Source of the DNA: Prorocentrum cordatum
Lineage: Eukaryota > Sar > Dinophyceae > Prorocentrales > Prorocentraceae
Direction of reading: 5' to 3'
NCBI GenBank assembly: GCA_963575745.1
Contig: CAUYUJ010003025.1
Location: 305,207 to 369,206, forward strand
Length of the DNA stretch: 64,000 bases
A program made the position numbers and the translations under genes. This document shows, piece by piece, positions 22,800 to 31,882 of this stretch; positions within the stretch are counted from its first letter, which is position 1, and the number at the start of each line of letters is the position of its first letter. Under the pieces are notes generated by a model. It searched no databases, was not told the DNA's origin, and worked only from the letters and a program-made list of their open reading frames with translations.

Positions 22800-23390
22800 C
22801 TGTCTGCGAGAAACCTAAGTTGAACCTAGTGAGGTCACTGAGCGCGCGCGGGTGGCGCGCGTCACCTGCGCGGCTCGCGAAGACTTCGGCGTTGTCCATT
22901 AACAAACATTGGCGTGATCCTTGCGACATCAAAAAGCTGCCCCCCTCTCCTCCTTCCTTCTTTTTCCCCCCCCTCTCCTGCCCCTCCCCCCCTTTCTTTT
23001 TGTTGACTCCGGGGCCTTGGAGTGCAGGGGCTCGCGCCTTGGAGCGTGGGCCGCGGGGCCTGGGGCCCCGGCGGCCCCGGTGTCTAGGCCCTTGAGAGCG
23101 GGGCCGGCTCGTGGCGGGTCGGGGCCGCGCCCGCGACGCGCGGCGCATTTACCCCGTCGTTCCGGAAGTGCGGGGGGGGGGGGGAAAGGGGGCGGGGGGC
23201 GCTCGGGGTCTCGCCCGGCAAACCCCGCGCCGCCTGCTCTTTCGGGGCGCCCCCGCGCCCGGGAGACTCGCCGGGGGCCCCCGGCCTCGGATTCCTTCGG
23301 CGCGCCCCAGGAAAATGCGCAGCGCGGTTCGGCGTCCGCCGGGCGAAGACGCACTTGTAGTTGCCGCGAACGAGTCCAATTGTAGCAGCC
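22800..23390. other. GC-rich sequence, no gene recognised
   Basis: Contains C/T-rich runs at 22935-22995 and a G-run at 23170-23185. Frames are open on both strands (plus 154 codons, minus 141 codons) with Arg/Gly/Pro-rich products typical of high GC content. No motif. Confidence 0.5.
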
Positions 23391-23395
23391 CGATA

Positions 23396-23695
23396 CCAGG
23401 TCAATACGAGGCCAAGCGCAGTAAATTGGTCGAAGCCACGAGCCAACTCACTATTGAAGCACATGGAAACGAAACTGCGAAAAGAGGGCCCAAGTGTAGC
23501 AACTCAAATACGAGGCCAAGTATAGTCACCCCAATGCGAGGCCACTTGTATTAAGTCGAAAACGGGGGGTCAACTGTAGCAATAAGGAACGAGGCCAAGT
23601 GCAACAATTCAAAACGAGGTCAACTGTAGCAACCAGAAACGAGGCCAACTGGGGAAACAGAAAAACGAGGCCAAGTGAAGAAACGATAAATACAT
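23396..23695 (+). repeat. ~31-bp tandem repeat
   Basis: About nine copies of a unit reading AACGAGGCCAAGTGTAGCAA with a variable A-rich tail of about ten bases. Variants replace GGCCAAGTG by GGTCAACTG. Confidence 0.85.
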
Positions 23696-23699
23696 CCAC

Positions 23700-24660
23700 T
23701 ACAACATTATCTCTGTGATTTCTGGGCGCGCAGCCTCGGGCTGCGACGCGGGCTTGCCCGGCGCCCTTCCGTCGCCCTCACCCCCCTTTTCCCCCCTTGT
23801 TTTTTTTCTTCGTCGTCGTCGGCGTCGTCGTCGTCGTCGTCGGGCCCAGCGATCGCAGGAGAGCCCGTTCGAGCAATTAAATTCTGACGAGGTGCTGCGT
23901 AAGTCGAAGGGCGACCCTGCCGAGGTCTCTCCCGCCTCCTATGGTGAGGACGAAGGCAAAGATAATAAGTAGGAGGGCGACGGGGACAATGCCCCCGCTG
24001 GGCCCAGGCGGGGAATGCTCGGGGACATGCGACAGCGCGAGCAGGAGTTGCTGCGACAGCATCCCCGCGATGAACAAGTACATTCTGCTGCAATGAGGCA
24101 TCGACGGCAGCCGACCGGCGGTTATGGAAGGAACTCCCGGGGCGCCCTTGGCGCTGTTGGCTTCGAGCCGAGATGCTATGCGAACTCTGAGCTTCCCGCT
24201 CGCGAGATGGTGGGAATCTAACTGAGGGGCCCGAGGCCGAATGCGCCGAAGTTTCAGCCGCTGCAATTGGAAGAAAAGGTCAGTGCGAAGCTGCAGAGCG
24301 CGAGCTCTGGCCCGGGTAGAGAGAAAGTAGCTGCGCCATGCATGTCGCGCACCGTTCAACTATACATGTGTCCGTTGGAGAGAGGAGCAGCCTCTCACGG
24401 ATAATTTGCCGAGCGCGCCTAGAGACAGAGGCGCTGCTGGTTCCCTCACTGGACGACGAAGAAACTGGCATTCTAGTAGCAGATCCCAGCCTCGAGGAGA
24501 ATCGAGGCAGCGCGCCCAGCTGCCCCGATCCGCGACAACTCGCGACGGTTGCCGTTCCTGGATAGAGATGGCGAGGCGGGGTTTTCGGGGGCGCAGCGCT
24601 GGATTTGCTTCGGAACCTAACGTCGAAACAACGAGGGGGTGCAGGCGCGTTCCTGCGATC
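23700..24660. other. No gene recognised
   Basis: Includes a short CGTCGTCGT run at about 23805-23840. Small frames on both strands have no motif. Confidence 0.5.
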
Positions 24661-24665
24661 GTGCC

Positions 24666-26006
24666 ATGGCTCGATCGAGATCCGAGATCCCCCGGCGGGC
24701 GCGCGCAGATCGCTCCCCATTCTTCCATCGGCAGACCGCCGGTTGCACGCGTAATTCGGCGGAACTAGCGAAGAAGGGGTTGCTCGGCGGGGGTCTCCAA
24801 TCATGGAGATGCCGAAACATAATGATGCTGATGTCTTCTGCTCTGGGGATGGCGGCGGTCGGATGTCCGGACTACTGGCAAGAGGGTTACTGGCGGGCAC
24901 TACCTCGAGACAGAGGAGCATTATGCGGGTCAGACTTCGGGCCTCCAGACGCGAGGCCCATTGTCTTCCGTGCATCGCAGGGGCACTCAGCGAGGGTGCC
25001 CAGCTTGTGCGCATATATCCCCCGATATCAGCCAACAGGGAACGACGCGCCAACGGCGATGATATTCCCTCTCACTGCAACGAGCGCCTTGCAATCGATG
25101 GTAGACAAGATGGCTCCTCCAGGGACTGACATCAATGGGGGACGGCAGTATAGACATGCGTCTGCGGTCCCTGTCAAGTCGAATTACTTCGCAAGAGGGG
25201 GCGACTTGGTCGTAAAGACTGCGGAGGACAATGCGCACGGTGGAATTGCCCTGGCACGGCGAGAGAAGGATGGAGAGCGCGCTGACCAACCAGGGCAGTT
25301 CTCGCGCCGGCTGCCCCCGCACGGATGGTCCAGACCGCTCTCTGCCGATAACTTTGTGTTTGACGTAGACAACCCGGAGAAGCTGTCTGGCCAGAGCATG
25401 GCGACTGTTGCACCTCGCATCTTTGCGACTGCAATATTTTGGGTCATGCCTGATGGATCCTTGGCGACTGAGTTCCGTCCGCGCTGGGGTGATAGTTGCC
25501 AGAATTTGCGGATTGACGCGTCAGATACACCCGTCCCGACGGTGTCGTGGACGGTCGTTTTCGACGGGCGTTTCGGAGGAGTCTGGATCACTCCCTTGGC
25601 GGACTCAGGATGCGTTGCATATGTTAAACAGAAAGAGCGTTTTGTCACGTATGGCGACCTAGATGGTTGGCTGGGTTTGAGCGACTCTAGGTGTAAGATG
25701 ATTTTGCATCCACCCTGGGCGGACGGGCGCGCTGCATGCTCGACGGCGCGTCGCAATCGCTTGGGTGCAACCGGCTGCTTGCATTGCTCGCAGCTGATAC
25801 TGTGCAAGCCAAGGCCTGGGGCCCCGAGCGCGATTCGCCATGCAGTTGCGCGGGAAACGCCAGACCTCAGGAAGTCCATGAGTATGGACGTAGAGCCTGG
25901 GACCGAGAACCGCGCTCCTGCGTCGATTGCAAGGCCTCCACCATGCGCGCAGGGTCGCACCACCGATAGAATGCTGGGCAAAGGCTGGGAGATCCGAAGT
26001 TGGTAA
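24666..26006 (+). CDS. Unidentified 446-residue open frame
   Basis: The first ATG in frame is at 24666 and the frame runs 446 codons to 26006. The middle has balanced, globular-looking composition: VPVKSNYFARGGDLVVKTAE, NFVFDVDNPEKLSGQSMATV, then TVSWTVVFDGRFGGVWITPL. No membrane segment and no motif I know. Upstream and downstream are non-coding or repeat, with a GA microsatellite 300 bases after the stop. A 430-codon frame on the opposite strand runs through that microsatellite and is probably a shadow. It may be a genuine exon or an unknown element protein. Confidence 0.35.
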   Translation: MARSRSEIPRRARADRSPFFHRQTAGCTRNSAELAKKGLLGGGLQSWRCRNIMMLMSSALGMAAVGCPDYWQEGYWRALPRDRGALCGSDFGPPDARPIVFRASQGHSARVPSLCAYIPRYQPTGNDAPTAMIFPLTATSALQSMVDKMAPPGTDINGGRQYRHASAVPVKSNYFARGGDLVVKTAEDNAHGGIALARREKDGERADQPGQFSRRLPPHGWSRPLSADNFVFDVDNPEKLSGQSMATVAPRIFATAIFWVMPDGSLATEFRPRWGDSCQNLRIDASDTPVPTVSWTVVFDGRFGGVWITPLADSGCVAYVKQKERFVTYGDLDGWLGLSDSRCKMILHPPWADGRAACSTARRNRLGATGCLHCSQLILCKPRPGAPSAIRHAVARETPDLRKSMSMDVEPGTENRAPASIARPPPCAQGRTTDRMLGKGWEIRSW

Positions 26007-26310
26007 AGTACCAGTGCAAGTTGGCTCTCCGAGGCAAGACAGATTTCACGCTCCAGTGCATGATTGATCTTGCGTGGCGGCCGACGTCGGCAGTGGATGC
26101 CGCGCCAGTTGAGGTCCACGCATGGCTTCATAGCGAGGCTTGAATGTCGGGCCATCGTCTGGTTAACTACCAGAAGCATATGGGGGCACAGGCCGTCGGG
26201 CAGGGGGCTGTTGTCCCTGTTGAAGTTTGACGGCCGCTCCTGAGCTAACGCGTTCAAGTCGACGGGCAGCACTTGGGATATTTGGGGCCCTTCCTGTGGA
26301 ACAACCTCAG

Positions 26311-26317
26311 AACGTCT

Positions 26318-26374
<57 letters not shown>
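26311..26374. repeat. (GA)n microsatellite
   Basis: About 30 GA dinucleotides with one or two interruptions at the start. Confidence 0.95.
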
Positions 26375-26377
<3 letters not shown>

Positions 26378-26399
26378 TGCGGCCCGTCGAATGGCTGGG

Positions 26400-28060
26400 A
26401 GGCATGGCGACAGGGAGAAGGTACCAGACATTATCTTCCTACTCTCGAGTACCTCAAAGACTGGATGCGGCGCCATATCAAGGGCAATTTAGCCGTTTCA
26501 GCTGATTGATCAAGGCGGCGAAGAAGAAGATGAAGAAGGACATGATCTCGCGGGGACAAATGTCGCGGACAAGCTCCACCGCCGAGGCAGGGGCTCAAAC
26601 GCGTGAAAGCTAGGACCGAGGCACGCGGTGGCGCGTGGTCCTCGCACGATCAGCAGATCTCCTGATAATGATTGGCGCGCGTCGCTTGGAACGCGCCCCC
26701 ATGGCAGAGGGTCGAGCCGCGGCCACTTGGGAATTGGGATCAGAACGGCGAACTCGCTCAGAGGCCGACGTCCGCGCTTCCCGCGACGACTTCGCCGACG
26801 GCCCCGGCGGCCGCGAGAGAGTCCGCTGCGCCATGGCCAGCGGCGGCAGGGCGCGGCGGCGCCTGCGCGAGCCCCCTGGCGCGCCGGCACAGCTGATCGC
26901 TGGACATCCTCGTCGCCCTCCTCGAGCTGGACCGACCGGCGGGCTCCGCGCGGCGACCAGGGTCGGGGCGCCGGTCGCGGCGACCGCTGCGGCGCTCAGC
27001 GGTGGGCGAACGACCGCTCAGGCGGCGAGCGTGGGCGAATGGCAGAGACGATGTCTCAGCCTGGCCCATCCCCGCGGAGCGCGGATGTGAACCGCAGGCG
27101 TGCTGAGGTCATTGACAGGCTGGTAGCCGTATGAGTTGATGGCTGGGCGGCGCGCGCCTTCAATGCTATGATGGGGTGGGGCGTGTCCGGGCGCCCTCGA
27201 CTTGTCCCATTGAGCGGTGGCGGGGCGCTCCCTTCCCTGCCGCCTGCGCCGTAAAATGCTGTTTGGGGTTGGTGCGGCGGGGGGCCCAAAGTGGCCCTGG
27301 GGGGAGGGGCGAAGGCTGCCCGACGCTCCCAGGACTTGCTGATGGTTGTTCGGCATGTCCCGCCTCTTCTGCTCGGGGTGGCAGCCAGCGCGCCGGCGCC
27401 CACCCTGGCGCGACGACGTCGCGCCAGGTGCCCGGGGGGGAGTCATTGCTTACGCTCCCTTCGCCTGTCTAATACAGCCTTCCATTCTTTCGTCTTGCAG
27501 AGCGTTGGTGGGGGCATGGATCGCGCGGAGAGTGCCTCCGCAGCTGCGCATAGCTACTCAAGCAAAAGCGCGCGCGCCGGCTGGCCAGGCGGGCCCGCCA
27601 TGCGCGCGCGCATGCGAGTACATAATACATTGCTAGAGTAGTTTTGCTTAGCGGACTGGCCTAGCCATGTACTCGCCAGTCCGTAGTGGGAAATTAGCTT
27701 CTCCTGAGCTGCTAGGGGAAGAACATCAGCAATCATAACAACTTATTAATTCCAAGACACGGTTGCCGAGTATGACGATCGATCGGCAAACCACCATATA
27801 TGCGCACAAGATTGCAATGCACCTCGAACCATCCACTTTGGTACTTCAGGTTTGGCATGCAGGCGGGAAGGCAATGAGGTAAAACGGAACGCGTCGCGAT
27901 GATCAGTTTGTTGTTTATTTGTGGCGTCGTCGTTGTAATAATGTTACCCGTTATCATCACTCATGTTTTCTTCTACTTTCTTCACCTCCGCCCTACCCTG
28001 TGACTTCGCCACCATCCTCTGCCCATTCTGTGGAGGCCCATCCTAGGAGAGCCTCTTGTA
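26400..28060. other. No gene recognised
   Basis: 26.5-27.6 kb is very GC-rich, with overlapping Arg/Ala/Pro-rich frames on both strands. 27.64-27.96 kb is AT-richer and has no long frame. No family motif seen. Confidence 0.5.
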
Positions 28061-28084
28061 AGTCGCACGAATATTTGGGAACAA

Positions 28085-28660
28085 AAGCTTGTTGGGGCCT
28101 TCTGGGGGCCTCCTGGGTTCCTTTTGGGGGCCAGTTGGGGCCCCTCCGGGCCACCCTGCTTCCAACCGCTATCTCCTTGAACGACCAAGTCACGATTTGG
28201 AATGATACGGGAAGCGTTTAGGGGCCATCTTGCGCCGTGATGGGGGCTGTTTTCGGGCCATATTTTGGCCCTGTTGGGCTGTCTTGGGGCTCTTTCTGGA
28301 GTGCGTGGAAGCCCTCTTGGTTCAATTAAGTTCGATTATCTGACTTCTTGGGCGGTTTCGGACGCCCAGAAGACCGAAGAACTGAACATTCCCAAAATCA
28401 TACAACAACCAACACACATCACTTTGTGTAGTTCCCGTTGCCTTTGGGGGGTCTTTTCTGGGTCGTCTTCGGGCGTCTGGTGGGTGTCCGGGGCTTTTGT
28501 GGGCTCTCGCGGGGCCGTCTGGCCGCCCTCTTGACCGATTTGGGCCCGCTGCCTGGGCCCCGCAGGGGCCCCGGGAGCTCCAGAAAGCATAGGGGGCCGT
28601 CTGCAAGGGCGTCCAGGGTTCCCCCGGGCCAAGGATCCGGAGGAGTTTCATTTGGGGCGG
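28085..28660 (+). repeat. TTGGGGGCC-type array, copy F, with core
   Basis: Same family as at 6133, plus orientation, with words such as GGGGGCCTCCTGGG and CTCTTGGTTC. The core at about 28353-28432 begins TTCTTGGGCGGTTTCGGACG and contains GAACTGAACATTCCC; it is the most diverged of the four cores. It ends just before the AT microsatellite. Confidence 0.75.
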
Positions 28661-28689
28661 CATCGCAGGGCCCTTGACTATAATAAAAT

Positions 28690-28703
28690 AACACACACAT
28701 ATA

Positions 28704-28759
<56 letters not shown>

Positions 28760-29002
28760 CACACACACAATCATACATACATACATACATACATACATAC
28801 ATACATACATACATACATACATACATACATACAAGTATATACATATGTATATATGTGTATATGTGATTCTATATATATATATACATATATATATGTATGT
28901 GCATGCATATATATATATATATATATATATACATACATACATACATACATACATACGTACGTACGTACGTACATGCATACATACATACATACATACATAT
29001 CT
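28690..29002. repeat. (AT)n / (CATA)n microsatellite
   Basis: About 310 bases of AT, CA and CATA/CGTA repeats. It directly abuts the left end of the outer YR retrotransposon at 29007. Frames of Tyr/Ile/His or Met/Tyr/Val across it are artefacts. Confidence 0.95.
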
Positions 29003-29006
29003 GTGA

Positions 29007-29075
29007 TAGTGTTCACAACTGAGGGCTAAGCAGAGGCATAAGTCCGACGCATTCATAATTCGGCTCTTAGTTTTT
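29007..29075 (+). repeat. Element II repeat A1
   Basis: Begins TAGTGTTCACAACTGAGGGC and ends GGCTCTTAGTTTTT. The 69 bases match A2 at 42637-42705 with about nine differences. Confidence 0.85.
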
Positions 29076-29098
29076 GGGGGCCCCAGCACCCGGCGTCC

Positions 29099-29481
29099 AT
29101 GATCTCCGCCCTCTGCGCGCTGGTGCCGGAGCTGGGGCGCAGCCTCGGCACGGGCCTCGCTGTCTGGGCGGCGCGCGGCGATCCTGCGGTCTGCCCCGTG
29201 GCACCTGCGAGCCCACCTTGCAGTGCCCCGACTTGCACTGCGACTGCTCGGGGCTGCGGGGTGACTCCCAGTCGGGCCCCTCCACCGTGGTGCTGGTGGC
29301 CTGCGTGGTGTGTGCCGCGCTCGCTGGCGCCTCTGTCGGCGCTGCGGGCGCCTGGGCCGCCCCCCGCCTCCGCGGCCTTCCCGCCGGCCCGTCCGCTGGC
29401 CACGCCGAGTCCGACGAGCTGGGCGAGGAGGCTCGGGCGCAGGTGAGGGCGCTCCGTGAGCGCAAGCTCGCCCTGCAGTGA
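29099..29481 (+). pseudogene. Element II first small ORF with membrane segment
   Basis: Starts as [20 protein letters not shown] in one frame. After a shift near 29200 it continues in the frame ending at TGA 29479-29481, with [20 protein letters not shown] and a hydrophobic segment [20 protein letters not shown], then charged residues [14 protein letters not shown]. The stop overlaps the ATG of the next ORF as TGATG, which suggests coupled or closely spaced translation in the ancestral element. Function unknown; a membrane-anchored accessory protein is possible. Confidence 0.5.
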
Positions 29482-29577
29482 TGGCGGCGCCTGGTCCTCC
29501 AGCGCATCCCTCGCTCGCTGCGGCGGGCGTGGCCGCCGGGGACTTCACCGGGGTGCAGTGCAGCGTCGCGGGCAGAG
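29481..29577 (+). pseudogene. Element II Gag, N-terminal piece before the nested insertion
   Basis: ATG at 29481, reading [20 protein letters not shown] and then [12 protein letters not shown], where element I interrupts it. The same frame resumes at 36717 with ALIHERVVVALIPGAPGTAS. If one of the two G residues flanking element I is attributed to the insertion, the reading frame is continuous. Confidence 0.6.
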
Positions 29578-29685
29578 TACATGTTTTACTAAACGCACTT
29601 TTACATTGCTAGTGCTCCCGCTCTTGTGCCGTCCCTCTCCCTCTTTCCTTGTCCTCCTCGGCTTCGCCGCCGCTCAAGTTTCGGC
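29578..29685 (+). repeat. Element I repeat A1
   Basis: Begins TACATGTTTTACTAAACGCA and ends CGCTCAAGTTTCGGC. It matches A2 (36267-36387) except for one T/C-type change near the start, a G/C change and about 15 extra bases of a GTCCTC microrepeat in A2. Confidence 0.9.
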
Positions 29686-30947
29686 TCGAGGATTTCCAGC
29701 GAGATCTACGAGCCTGCAGGATTTTTTGGCACCGCAGAGCGAGAGGACAGCCCCTCTCGCAGGCCTGGGCAATCGCCACGAAGTGGTGGTGGTACGGCGT
29801 GGCCGCTCTCCTCGGGTGGAACGCGGGTGACATCGCAGACGAGGGCCGTCCGCTGTGGGCGGCAGCCGAAGAGTTCGACCCACCCGAGGAGCAGGACTAC
29901 GAGTCGACAGGTGACATTCTCGTACACGGCATCAGGGCATCCGTCCTCATGGCGCCGTGGAGCAGGTGGAATCGGGTCTACTACAAGACGGGGTCCTCGC
30001 AGGGTGTAGTGATGCTGTTGGTGTCACGGATCGGCAAGTCCAACAGCACGACGTGGACAGCGTGTGACCCCACCTTGAGGGTCCAAGTCATCAACGTGCG
30101 TGACAAGGAGAGAGTCTTTACCAAGCCTGTGAAGGATCTGACATGGACAGAGCACCCAGGGCTCAGCGCCGCGAGCAGGGACCGAGTGCTCGCGGCCTCC
30201 GAGAGGCTCATAGCCAGACGCGAGCTGGAGGCCGAGGACGCGAATACCGCCATCCCCGCCAAGGGGAAGCAGCAGAAGAAGCGCAAACCGAGCAAAAAGA
30301 GTGACCTGTTCAGTTGGGTTCAGGGCGGGGTGATGAACGCCGTGAGTTTCCTCTGGTTACGACGGTCGGCGGGTGGCTCCCTGGCAGTGTGTTTCCTGGG
30401 ATGGCGGGCCTGGAGGGTGCTGGGGCTCGGTTCTGTCCTCCAGACCGTTTACGAATCCGTGTTGGCCGCGGGTGAGGTTGCTGAGGGAGCTCATGAATGG
30501 TATGAGAAGGCCGAGGAGATGTACGTATCGGGAGAGCTCGAGCAGGTCGGGATGGCGCTCGGAGTCGGCATCACGGCACTCTACCTAGGGTACTTGGTGA
30601 TCAGCAGCGGGGCAGGCCTGGGGCGACTGTGGAAGGTGTGCGAGAGCGACAGCGAGAGCGAGGCCTCCGACTCAGAGGTCATGGTGGGAACGACGGTGGC
30701 GGACTCGGACGACGAGCCCGACTCACGGCACTTGTTCGCGGAGCTGGCAAGAGGGCAGAACACACTACATGCTTCTGTTGCCGCGCTGGCCGACCTACTG
30801 GGCCAGAAGGGCAAGGGTAAAGGTGTGCCAGCGTCGGGGGGTCCTCGGAAGCGCCTCAGCTTCGACAGTGACGGAGACGAGAGTGAGGCCCAGGGGGCCC
30901 TCCGACGCGCAGGTGGACGACTTCCTACGGAAGCTTCAGGAGCATGA
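29649..30947 (+). CDS. Element I Gag-like protein, N-terminal frame
   Basis: Open from 29649 (TTG, inside A1); the first ATG in frame is at 29949, so the true start is unclear. The region before it already looks coding (LEDFQRDLRACRIFWHRRAR and a WWWYGVAALLGW segment). Next come VVMLLVSRIGKSNSTTWTAC, a Lys-rich stretch GKQQKKRKPSKKS, two hydrophobic segments (about residues 245-265 and 300-325), an acidic stretch with SESEASDSE, and a Gly/Lys-rich end QKGKGKGVP. The frame closes at 30947 in a way that looks like a one- or two-base shift near 30895-30905, since a well-composed C-terminal part continues in the next frame. Probably the structural protein of the element. Confidence 0.6.
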   Translation: MSSSASPPLKFRLEDFQRDLRACRIFWHRRARGQPLSQAWAIATKWWWYGVAALLGWNAGDIADEGRPLWAAAEEFDPPEEQDYESTGDILVHGIRASVLMAPWSRWNRVYYKTGSSQGVVMLLVSRIGKSNSTTWTACDPTLRVQVINVRDKERVFTKPVKDLTWTEHPGLSAASRDRVLAASERLIARRELEAEDANTAIPAKGKQQKKRKPSKKSDLFSWVQGGVMNAVSFLWLRRSAGGSLAVCFLGWRAWRVLGLGSVLQTVYESVLAAGEVAEGAHEWYEKAEEMYVSGELEQVGMALGVGITALYLGYLVISSGAGLGRLWKVCESDSESEASDSEVMVGTTVADSDDEPDSRHLFAELARGQNTLHASVAALADLLGQKGKGKGVPASGGPRKRLSFDSDGDESEAQGALRRAGGRLPTEASGA

Positions 30948-31650
30948 GGAGACGGTGAAGGTGGACTCAGCGGCGGGTACGAAGGGTTCTCCAGGTCCGA
31001 CTACGCCGACGTCGGGGTCTCCTACGAGCTGGGAGAAGGTGTCTTCGCCAGGCGCGTCCAGTGTCGGAGAGGCCGCGGCACAGCTGGAGATCGCGGCGCG
31101 TAACCCCAAGGACGGGCTGTTGGCTACGTTGAAGTCCTACCGTGATGTGGGAGGTGCTCGAGTCGGAGGGGTTCGCGCCAGGGTGGCCCCCACCGTCCTG
31201 GCCCGCTTGTATAAGAGCGGGAGAGGGGCGAGGGCCGAGCTGGAGGACTGGCTGCGGTCCAAGGAGCTCACGAAGTGCTCCGTAGCCTCGGAGATCTTCA
31301 TGCTGGCGGCCGTCCTGGACAAGATGATGATGTGCGGAGAGTTTGACACTTTGATCAACTCCCAGGCCGCCGAGCTGACATGCCTGCGCATCTACTCGAT
31401 CTTCAAGGCCTACGGGAACGTGGAGGTGGAGTCGGACTGGAGGCGCCCCAAGTCGGCCAACGGTTCGAAGTGGAAGAGCAAGGTCAACTGGGGCTACGCT
31501 GAGGAGTATCTTGATCTGGACAAGTCGAATACGCCCGACGCAATGGCTGCTGATGAGGAGGTTGCAGAACGTTTGAAGAAGAAGGCCCTCATCAACAAGC
31601 ACCTCTCTCTCGGTGGGGGTGCGTCGGGCCACTCGCACGCGGACGAATAG
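30769..31650 (+). CDS. Element I Gag-like protein, C-terminal frame
   Basis: The true continuation of Gag probably begins near 30900 (SDAQVDDFLRKLQEHEETVK). The conserved part follows: LARLYKSGRGARAELEDWLR, ASEIFMLAAVLDKMMMCGEF, LTCLRIYSIFKAYGNVEVES, DWRRPKSANG and EEVAERLKKKALINKHL. I associate this pattern (a core ending in DWRRP and KALINKHL) with Gag of dinoflagellate YR elements. The part before 30890 overlaps the N-terminal frame and is probably a shadow. The two frames are likely one gene broken by a small indel, or joined by programmed frameshifting. Confidence 0.65.
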   Translation: MLLLPRWPTYWARRARVKVCQRRGVLGSASASTVTETRVRPRGPSDAQVDDFLRKLQEHEETVKVDSAAGTKGSPGPTTPTSGSPTSWEKVSSPGASSVGEAAAQLEIAARNPKDGLLATLKSYRDVGGARVGGVRARVAPTVLARLYKSGRGARAELEDWLRSKELTKCSVASEIFMLAAVLDKMMMCGEFDTLINSQAAELTCLRIYSIFKAYGNVEVESDWRRPKSANGSKWKSKVNWGYAEEYLDLDKSNTPDAMAADEEVAERLKKKALINKHLSLGGGASGHSHADE

Positions 31651-31882
31651 GTCGCCTCAGGGAGGGTAGCGGCACCTCCTGGCCAAGCCGGCGCCAAGGG
31701 CGTAAGTCCGCGTAGCTTCCTCTTCCGTGGGGTCAGTGAAGGTTGGTCGACTACGAGTGGGAAGGACTTCGTTGGTAGGCGCTCGGGCTTGGTGTTATTC
31801 AGCATCCTCTCTCTGGCCCTGCGAGGGCACCTGTGCTTCAGGGAGTGGACGCACGAGCAGTCGAGTATCTCTCATCGGGAAC
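31651..31882 (+). other. Short intergenic stretch between Gag and RT frames
   Basis: The RT frame is open through this stretch from a GTG at 31727, but the first ATG is at 31883. No motif seen. Confidence 0.5.

Noticed and set aside
25184-26476. 430-codon minus-strand frame
   Set aside because: Runs through the GA microsatellite (poly Leu-Ser) and is antisense to the better-composed plus frame.
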